From Bacillus massilinigeriensis (GTDB lineage: Bacteria > Bacillota > Bacilli > Bacillales > Cytobacillaceae), in contig NZ_LT630004.1 in the NCBI RefSeq assembly GCF_900111815.1, positions 1,970,293-2,034,292 on the forward strand: a DNA stretch of 64,000 nt, given 5' to 3'. How positions within the stretch are numbered: the stretch's first letter is position 1; every line of letters begins with the position of its first letter. The position numbers were made by a program, and so were the translations under genes. Below, piece by piece: positions 58,754 through 64,000 of the stretch. A model generated the notes under the pieces. It was not told where the DNA came from and made no database searches. It saw nothing but the letters and a program-made list of their open reading frames with translations.

Positions 58754-60022
58754 TTAAATCCCCTTTCGCATCATGTTGTATGGAAATACCTTATGATCGA
58801 GTTTGAACTTTACAACCTGGAGAGGATGCCTAGCCGCATCAAGTTCGTTTCCTTCCTCATCCCAGATGGTTTCAATCACGCTGGTGAAGTTTTCAATTTC
58901 AGGTCCAAAGAATTCTACTTCTTCTCCTGGCTTGAAGTGATTCCTTTGCTGAAGTGTAACCATTTTTGTCTCTTCGTCATAATCCAGCACCATACCAACA
59001 AAGTCAAAAGCTGTCTTCTTGCTATGTTTGCCAAACATTTGCTCTTTATACCCCGGGACACCCTCGAAGAAAGCAGGTGCTGTTTCACGGTTTGCACACT
59101 TATCAAGTTCTTCGAGCCACTCCCGTTTGATTTGAAAGTGGTCTGGATCGGCACAATAAGCATCGATTACTTTGCGGTAGACACTTACTACTGTAGCTAC
59201 ATAGTGAATCGATTTCATTCGACCTTCAATCTTCAGACTGTCAATGCCTAATTCAATCATCCTCGGGATAGATTCAATTAATTTTAAGTCTTTTGGACTC
59301 ATGGCAAACGGGCTATCCTCTGCTTCAAACAAAGGCTTCTCTATATCTCCATTCTGTTCGTATAAATCGTAATCCCATCTGCATGACTGACAGCAGCCTC
59401 CTCTGTTTGAGTCTCTTGCTGTCATGTGGTTGCTGAGCGTACACCGTCCAGAATAGGCAATACACATTGCTCCATGAATGAACGTTTCAATTTCGATATC
59501 CACTTTTTCTTTCATTTCACGTATTTCCTCTGCACCTGTTTCCCTGGCTAGCACAACCCTTTCAAGCCCCTCTTCTTTCCAGAATTGCACTGCTTTCCAG
59601 TTAGAAAGAGACTGCTGAGTGCTGAGATGAACTTCGATTTCCGGAGCCACTCTGCGGCATGTTTCTATGATGAGAGGATCTGCAACAATAATCCCGTGAA
59701 TTCCTGTTGTTTTCAGTCCTAATAAGTATTCTTCAAGTCCTTCAATGTTTTCGTTATGCGCAAAAATATTGGTCGTTACATAAATTCTAGCGCCATATTG
59801 TTTCGCAAATTCGGCTCCTTCTTTCATTTCCTCGAAAGTGAAGTTATCAGCATTGGACCGAAGACCATATTCTTGCCCACCAATAAAGACAGCGTCCGCG
59901 CCATATCGGACTGCAATTTTTAACTTTTCCAAGTTTCCTGCAGGTGCAAGCAACTCTGGTTTTTTCACAATGATTCGTTTGCCGTCCACTATTTGGGAAA
60001 TGCTGTTTTTCACTGTTGACAT
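58754..60022 (-). CDS. trhP2: tRNA U34 hydroxylation protein TrhP2 (U32 family)
   Basis: Peptidase-U32-fold protein that, with TrhP1, forms 5-hydroxyuridine at tRNA position 34 by the prephenate-dependent route (YrrO in B. subtilis). ELLAPAGN start, [16 protein letters not shown], and the Cys set [11 protein letters not shown] likely holding an iron-sulfur cluster. 422 aa; AAGGAGG precedes ATG. Second of three tRNA genes. Confidence 0.93.
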   Translation of the reverse strand: MSTVKNSISQIVDGKRIIVKKPELLAPAGNLEKLKIAVRYGADAVFIGGQEYGLRSNADNFTFEEMKEGAEFAKQYGARIYVTTNIFAHNENIEGLEEYLLGLKTTGIHGIIVADPLIIETCRRVAPEIEVHLSTQQSLSNWKAVQFWKEEGLERVVLARETGAEEIREMKEKVDIEIETFIHGAMCIAYSGRCTLSNHMTARDSNRGGCCQSCRWDYDLYEQNGDIEKPLFEAEDSPFAMSPKDLKLIESIPRMIELGIDSLKIEGRMKSIHYVATVVSVYRKVIDAYCADPDHFQIKREWLEELDKCANRETAPAFFEGVPGYKEQMFGKHSKKTAFDFVGMVLDYDEETKMVTLQQRNHFKPGEEVEFFGPEIENFTSVIETIWDEEGNELDAARHPLQVVKFKLDHKVFPYNMMRKGI

Positions 60023-60042
60023 TAAGCAATCCTCCTTAAAAG

Positions 60043-60972
60043 TTAGTAAACCGTCTCTTTGAAGAAGAATCCCGTATCTAAAGGTCGATTCTTCGGTTGG
60101 ATACTTTCTGCTTCTTCGAGAAGTTTTTCCTTTTCTTCTTCATATCTCTCTTCGTCCTCGGCTGCTAAGTCGATTGCCTTTCGATAAATCTTTGTTATCG
60201 TCTCCATATAATCCGGTGATTTCAGAATTCCATCAATTTTAAACGAATCGATTCCAGCTTCCACCATTTCCTGTAATTCATCAACCATACAAATATCGTT
60301 TGGACTCATGATATGCGTCCCGTTTTCATCCTCAAAAATCGGATACTTATTGTTCCGCTCTTTGTCATGAAGAAACATATCTCGTTGCTGTTTCTTTTTT
60401 TCGATTTCGAGAGTCTTACCTTGGTATTCGAAATAGTTTCCGAGGAGGGAACGCTTGGATTGAAACATGCAAGACATTCCATGGACTTGCACTTCAATTT
60501 CTACGCTGGCATGCTCTTTTATATCGAGAACAGCATCCATGCTTATCTCTCTTGCAAGCACCGCTCTGCCTGCACCTTTTCTTCCCCAGTAATCGCATGT
60601 ATACCAGTTCGTACCGGTTGTTTCGGTATTCCAATGGAGCTTCAGGTTGGGTGCAGCTGCCCTTGCCGCCATTAATACTGCAGGATCACCAAAAACAACT
60701 GCATCCGCTCCTGCTTCCGAAACAAATGAGATATATTCTTCAAGAGCATGTACCTTTTCATTATGGAAAATCGCATTCATTGCCACATATACTTTTTTCC
60801 CTTTAGCATGTGCAAGCTCAATACTTTTTTTAACATCTTCACGCGAAAATTCACCTGCAAGCCTAAGACCGAATTTTTGCTCTCCAATAAGGAACGCATC
60901 TGCACCAGCTTCTGCAAGCCTTGAAATTTCTTCCACAGAAGTCGGGGTAACGAGCAATTCAGGCTTTTTCAT
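60043..60972 (-). CDS. trhP1: tRNA U34 hydroxylation protein TrhP1 (U32 family)
   Basis: Partner of TrhP2 (YrrN in B. subtilis). U32 family: KPELLVTPTSVEEI, VEIEVQVHGMSCMFQSKRSLLGN. 309 aa, shorter than TrhP2 and with fewer cysteines. GAGGTG precedes ATG. 6 bp after trmR. Confidence 0.92.
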   Translation of the reverse strand: MKKPELLVTPTSVEEISRLAEAGADAFLIGEQKFGLRLAGEFSREDVKKSIELAHAKGKKVYVAMNAIFHNEKVHALEEYISFVSEAGADAVVFGDPAVLMAARAAAPNLKLHWNTETTGTNWYTCDYWGRKGAGRAVLAREISMDAVLDIKEHASVEIEVQVHGMSCMFQSKRSLLGNYFEYQGKTLEIEKKKQQRDMFLHDKERNNKYPIFEDENGTHIMSPNDICMVDELQEMVEAGIDSFKIDGILKSPDYMETITKIYRKAIDLAAEDEERYEEEKEKLLEEAESIQPKNRPLDTGFFFKETVY

Positions 60973-60978
60973 GTTGCT

Positions 60979-61617
60979 TCACCTCTTTCTGCTGACTGCA
61001 ATACCATCACCTGACGGAATGATGATGGTATCATATCCTGGATGCCCAGCAAGCCAGCGATTAAATTGATTTATCTTCTCGACAAGCTTCTTAGTCCTTT
61101 TATGTTCGATATCTGTTTCTGCAACGAGACCCTTAAACAGAACATTATCTGTAATTATCATCCCCTTTGATTGGAGAAAGGGTTCGTACATCTCGAAAAA
61201 CTTCCTGTATTGCCCCTTGGCGGCATCGATAAAAATGACGTCATAGGGAGCATATTTGCTAACTGCTTCTCCCATTTCAAGTGCATCACCTTCAAGCAGG
61301 ACAACCTGCTTATTTCGACAAGCTTTGTCTATATTTTCCTTTGCAAGCTTACAGCGCTCTTGATCACGCTCAATGGTAATAACCATTGCGTCGGGAAGTG
61401 AGTCCACCATCCTAAGCGCAGAGTAACCAATTGCCGTCCCTACCTCGAGGATCGTTCTCGGCTGACAGATTCTTAAAATTTGAAGCATTGCCTCCAAACC
61501 TGCTGGCTCCATTATGGGCACTCCATTGGCTGCGGCATACTCTTCCATTTCTTTAAAAATACCTTCGCTAGTAGGGATTAGCGATTCAATATAGTCTTGC
61601 AGCTTCTTGATCTCCAA
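60979..61617 (-). CDS. trmR: tRNA 5-hydroxyuridine methyltransferase TrmR
   Basis: SAM-dependent O-methyltransferase converting ho5U34 to mo5U34 (YrrM in B. subtilis). TILEVGTAIGYSALRM, FIDAAKGQYRKFFE with metal ligands, DNVLFKG. 212 aa from TTG 61617 behind AGAGGTGATG. First of trmR-trhP1-trhP2-udk, placing the methylation step beside the hydroxylation genes. Confidence 0.93.
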   Translation of the reverse strand: MEIKKLQDYIESLIPTSEGIFKEMEEYAAANGVPIMEPAGLEAMLQILRICQPRTILEVGTAIGYSALRMVDSLPDAMVITIERDQERCKLAKENIDKACRNKQVVLLEGDALEMGEAVSKYAPYDVIFIDAAKGQYRKFFEMYEPFLQSKGMIITDNVLFKGLVAETDIEHKRTKKLVEKINQFNRWLAGHPGYDTIIIPSGDGIAVSRKR

Positions 61618-61649
61618 GCTGCCATCACCTCTATTCTAAAAGCAGGTCA

Positions 61650-61671
61650 AAATAAAAAAGCGCATGCGCTT
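61650..61671 (-). terminator. short hairpin with T run after mltG
   Basis: AAGCGC-AT-GCGCTT palindrome followed by TTTTATTTTG on the minus strand, between mltG and trmR. The tight loop makes it a modest terminator. Confidence 0.55.
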
Positions 61672-61722
61672 ATTGTATTTTGGCATCACTGCGCGAAAAC
61701 ACTCGAATTATTTTATCACAAG

Positions 61723-61757
61723 TAGGAGGGGAATGCTATGTTTCTATTCCCCTCCTA
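61723..61757. repeat. 12-bp inverted repeat after mltG
   Basis: TAGGAGGGGAAT (61723-61734) and its exact complement (61746-61757), loop of 11. No T run, so not a classic terminator; ends 8 bp before the mltG stop codon region. Confidence 0.6.
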
Positions 61758-61764
61758 GAAGCTG

Positions 61765-62916
61765 TTATTGATTGTTTCCAGTGATATGCCTTGCCTTTTC
61801 AGTATTATGCTCGTCCAATGTCCTTGTGTAGATGACATCTCCCGCAGGAGTGGCAAGAAAATACAGATAGTCTGTATTGTCCGGCTCCAATGCGGCTTCG
61901 ATTGACATAACTCCCGAATTTGCAATTGGGCCCGGTGGGAGTCCTTTATATTTATAAGTATTATAAGGAGAATCAATTTCAAGGTCTTTGTAGAATACCC
62001 GCTTTTTATGCTTTCCATGTGCATACAGTACGGTCGGATCGGTTTGAAGTGGCATATCCTTCGCAATCCTGTTATAGAAGACACTTGAAATCTTTTTTCT
62101 GTCCGCTTTTTCTGTTGCTTCCTCTTCAATAAGCGAGGCCATTGTCAAAAGGTTATGTGTGGACATCTTACCTGCCTCTGCCTGTTCACGGTAATTCTTC
62201 AAAACTTTATCTGTTTTCGCCAGCATTTCCATAACCATTTCTTCCACTGTTGGTTTTTCTGTATAGAAAGGATATGTTGCAGGATAAAGATACCCTTCAA
62301 GTGGATATTTAACATCCTTGTCCAGTATTTCTTGAGAAAGCAGGTCAGGGTACTTTTCCATCATTGATTTAATAAATTTCTCGTCATTTAATACCTTAAG
62401 CATTTCTTCAGCATTTCCGCTTGTTTTATCTGCCATGATATCGGCAATTTGGGAAAGCTGTTTTCCTTCTGGTATCGTGATGCGTATGGTTTCTTTTTGC
62501 ATCACTTTACCGCTCTTTAGTCCTGTGACAACTTCAGATAGCGTCATGGAAGGCTTCATGCTATACTTGCCGGCCATAAATCCTGATTCATTTTTAAACT
62601 TAACGTAATATTTAAAAACCCTTGCATCCCGGATGATTCCTTTATCCTCCAAAATCTGGCCGATTCCGTTTACAGTTGACCCGATCGGTATTTCTACATT
62701 TACTGTCTTTTTGCTGTCAGGATCGACCGGTTTCAGTGCACTGTTCACATAAGCATATGCCCCAATAAGCAATACTGCTGCAAGGGTTCCTATCGCTAGT
62801 ACTGTGATCGCAACAATTCTCCTTATCGTTTTTGCTTCTTTCCTTTGTTCCGACAACTTTTTGTATATGTGTTTTTTCTTCTCAGAAGAATCACTTTTCC
62901 CCTTCTCTTCCGTCAT
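61765..62916 (-). CDS. mltG: endolytic murein transglycosylase MltG
   Basis: Membrane-anchored enzyme that cuts nascent glycan strands and sets their length. Cytoplasmic N-terminus, transmembrane helix (about residues 32-54), LysM-like segment and catalytic YceG domain with ASLIEEEATEKADRKKISSV (catalytic Glu). 383 aa. Called yrrL in B. subtilis. A TATAAT lies upstream at 62968-62963. Confidence 0.95.
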   Translation of the reverse strand: MTEEKGKSDSSEKKKHIYKKLSEQRKEAKTIRRIVAITVLAIGTLAAVLLIGAYAYVNSALKPVDPDSKKTVNVEIPIGSTVNGIGQILEDKGIIRDARVFKYYVKFKNESGFMAGKYSMKPSMTLSEVVTGLKSGKVMQKETIRITIPEGKQLSQIADIMADKTSGNAEEMLKVLNDEKFIKSMMEKYPDLLSQEILDKDVKYPLEGYLYPATYPFYTEKPTVEEMVMEMLAKTDKVLKNYREQAEAGKMSTHNLLTMASLIEEEATEKADRKKISSVFYNRIAKDMPLQTDPTVLYAHGKHKKRVFYKDLEIDSPYNTYKYKGLPPGPIANSGVMSIEAALEPDNTDYLYFLATPAGDVIYTRTLDEHNTEKARHITGNNQ

Positions 62917-63032
62917 GCCTTCCCCTCCCGGTTCTGCCTAAAACAGCTTTTTATCTCGAATCATTATACTATATTTTACCTATGGGAATTAAATAATTAT
63001 CAAAAAAACACGATTTTATTCGAAAAATGCCG

Positions 63033-63060
63033 TAAAAAAACCCAGCTGACTCAGCCGGGC
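63033..63060 (-). terminator. terminator after yrzB
   Basis: CCCGGCTGA/TCAGCTGGG stem (one G-T pair) with a seven-T run on the minus strand. Confidence 0.88.
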
Positions 63061-63070
63061 CCTTCACTTA

Positions 63071-63358
63071 TTACTCTTCATCCTGCTCTGCAAGAAAAGT
63101 TTCAAGCATTTCTTCAATCATGTCCCACTCTTCATCTGTTTCAATTGGCGTCAACTCGCCATCCTGGCCATCCTCCGTTGGAACAAAGGAAGATGCATGA
63201 ATTTCGATCTCTTCATCCTCGTCCTCTTCCGCACCAATTGGATAGTAAAGGACGTATGACTTACCGAACTCTTCGGAATCAAACGTGAACAAAACCTCGC
63301 AAAGCTGCTCGTTTCCATTTTCATCTACTACTGTAATATTGTTTTCACCATGATCCAT
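63071..63358 (-). CDS. yrzB: YrzB (DUF1292) protein
   Basis: 95-aa acidic protein, DUF1292, conserved with ireB-ruvX; function unknown. Start at ATG 63358 ([17 protein letters not shown]) after GAGGTG. C-terminus rich in Asp/Glu. Last gene of the ireB-ruvX-yrzB operon. Confidence 0.94.
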   Translation of the reverse strand: MDHGENNITVVDENGNEQLCEVLFTFDSEEFGKSYVLYYPIGAEEDEDEEIEIHASSFVPTEDGQDGELTPIETDEEWDMIEEMLETFLAEQDEE

Positions 63359-63371
63359 TCTATTCACCTCA

Positions 63372-63788
63372 TTATATTTGACTATCAAGATAACCCTGAA
63401 GGATCATCATCGCAGCCATTTTGTCAATAACTTTTTTTCGTTTGCTTCTGCTTACATCGGCTTCCAGCAGGACCCTTTCGGCAGCCATAGTTGTCAGGCG
63501 CTCGTCCCACATTATAACAGGTAAACCGGACAGTTTTTCAAGCTCCCGAGAGAAATGCATACAAGCTTCGCCTCTTGGCCCGATTGAACCATTCATGTTT
63601 TTCGGCAGTCCTACCACAATTTTGCCCACTTCATACTCTTTTATAATGGACTCTAGCTCACCAAAACCTAAATCATTTTTTTCTTCATTGATTTTAAGGG
63701 TTTTCAGCCCTTGTGCTGTCCAGCCGAGCTCATCGCTTATCGCCACGCCGACTGTCTTTGTTCCAACATCCAAACCCATTGTCCGCAT
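63372..63788 (-). CDS. ruvX: YqgF/RuvX family nuclease
   Basis: RNase H-fold protein, putative Holliday junction resolvase; related YqgF acts in rRNA processing. [15 protein letters not shown] with the first catalytic Asp, GLPKNMNGS, and WDERLTT. 138 aa. TAATG overlap with ireB. Called yrrK in B. subtilis. Confidence 0.95.
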   Translation of the reverse strand: MRTMGLDVGTKTVGVAISDELGWTAQGLKTLKINEEKNDLGFGELESIIKEYEVGKIVVGLPKNMNGSIGPRGEACMHFSRELEKLSGLPVIMWDERLTTMAAERVLLEADVSRSKRKKVIDKMAAMMILQGYLDSQI

Positions 63789-64000
63789 TACTTGCCCTCT
63801 CGCTCCTGCTTCAAGTATGATTTCACCAATTCTTCGATGATTTCATCTCGCTCGAGCTTCCTGATAATATTCCGGGCATCCCGGTGTCTAGGGATGTAAG
63901 CCGGGTCTCCAGAAAGGAGATAACCTACAATCTGATTAATCGGGTTGTAGCCCTTTTCCTTCAACGCTTCATACACCTGAAAAAGCACATCCTTTACATC
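63788..64000 (-). CDS. ireB: IreB family regulatory protein (5' end beyond window)
   Basis: UPF0297 family; IreB is phosphorylated by the PASTA kinase in Enterococcus. The visible 70 codons include [20 protein letters not shown] and [12 protein letters not shown], reading in frame to the window end, so about 18 N-terminal residues are missing. It overlaps ruvX by the stop/start bases. B. subtilis name yrzL. Confidence 0.94.
   Translation of the reverse strand, partial: DVKDVLFQVYEALKEKGYNPINQIVGYLLSGDPAYIPRHRDARNIIRKLERDEIIEELVKSYLKQEREGK

Noticed and set aside
58694-59251. 185-codon plus-strand frame opposite trhP2
   Set aside because: Crosses the udk-trhP2 junction on the wrong strand; shadow of a conserved gene.

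Overview
The window is a chromosomal segment from an endospore-forming Bacillaceae (Bacillus sensu lato). Evidence is the gene content (sigK, spoIIP, gpr, yqfC/yqfD, sda, comE), consensus AGGAGG ribosome binding sites, sigma-A promoters, a T-box and CIRCE, and gene order that follows the B. subtilis dnaG-to-comE and yrrT-to-yrrK blocks almost gene for gene. I cannot name the species. I see no rRNA, tRNA, insertion sequence, prophage or CRISPR array. Nearly all genes lie on the minus strand; the plus-strand exceptions are yqeW, rpsT, yqzM, comER, sda, glbN, sigK, a cotF-like gene and yrzA. || Layout. 1-9.8 kb: DNA replication and repair (dnaG, recO), the glyQS genes behind a glycine T-box, central-carbon regulators (ccpN, yqfL), and era. 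9.4-18.8 kb: envelope and ribosome functions (dgkA, ybeY, pgpH, phoH), sporulation genes yqfCD, a sigma-W-type membrane operon (nfeD-floA-yqfB), then rpsU-yqeY. 19-28 kb: yqeW and the CIRCE-controlled operon hrcA-grpE-dnaK-dnaJ-prmA-rsmE-mtaB. 28-34 kb: hemW, lepA, yqxA, spoIIP, gpr. 34-46 kb: rpsT, holA, yqzM, the competence genes comEC/EB/EA and comER, then the yqeG-yqeM group (ribosome assembly GTPase, shikimate dehydrogenase, NAD synthesis, Ap4A hydrolase, ribosome silencing factor). 46-50.8 kb: sda under DnaA boxes, psd, a truncated globin, uninterrupted sigK, a cotF-like gene, and a cluster of very small genes around yrzI. 50.5-55.5 kb: methionine-to-cysteine reverse transsulfuration (yrrT-mtnN-mccA-mccB-yrhC), yrzA, yrrS. 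55.5-64 kb: pbpI, greA, udk, the tRNA wobble-uridine genes trhP2-trhP1-trmR, mltG, yrzB, ruvX and the 3' part of ireB. dnaG and ireB are cut by the window edges. || Most of the window is well-known core genome. The least explained parts are between genes: (a) the yrzI micro-gene locus at 49.4-50.1 kb, with a 28-codon leader ORF, two near-identical tandem terminators, yrzI, a 17/19-codon ORF carrying a Glu-Lys pair, and a 25-aa membrane peptide; (b) two places (yqfC, pbpI) where the 3' arm of a terminator-like hairpin is also the ribosome binding site of the next gene; (c) the dgkA-era interval, where relatives carry cdd but only a promoter, an orphan ribosome binding site and a 52-codon ORF remain; (d) yqxD, which has no ordinary start codon that would give its full N-terminus.
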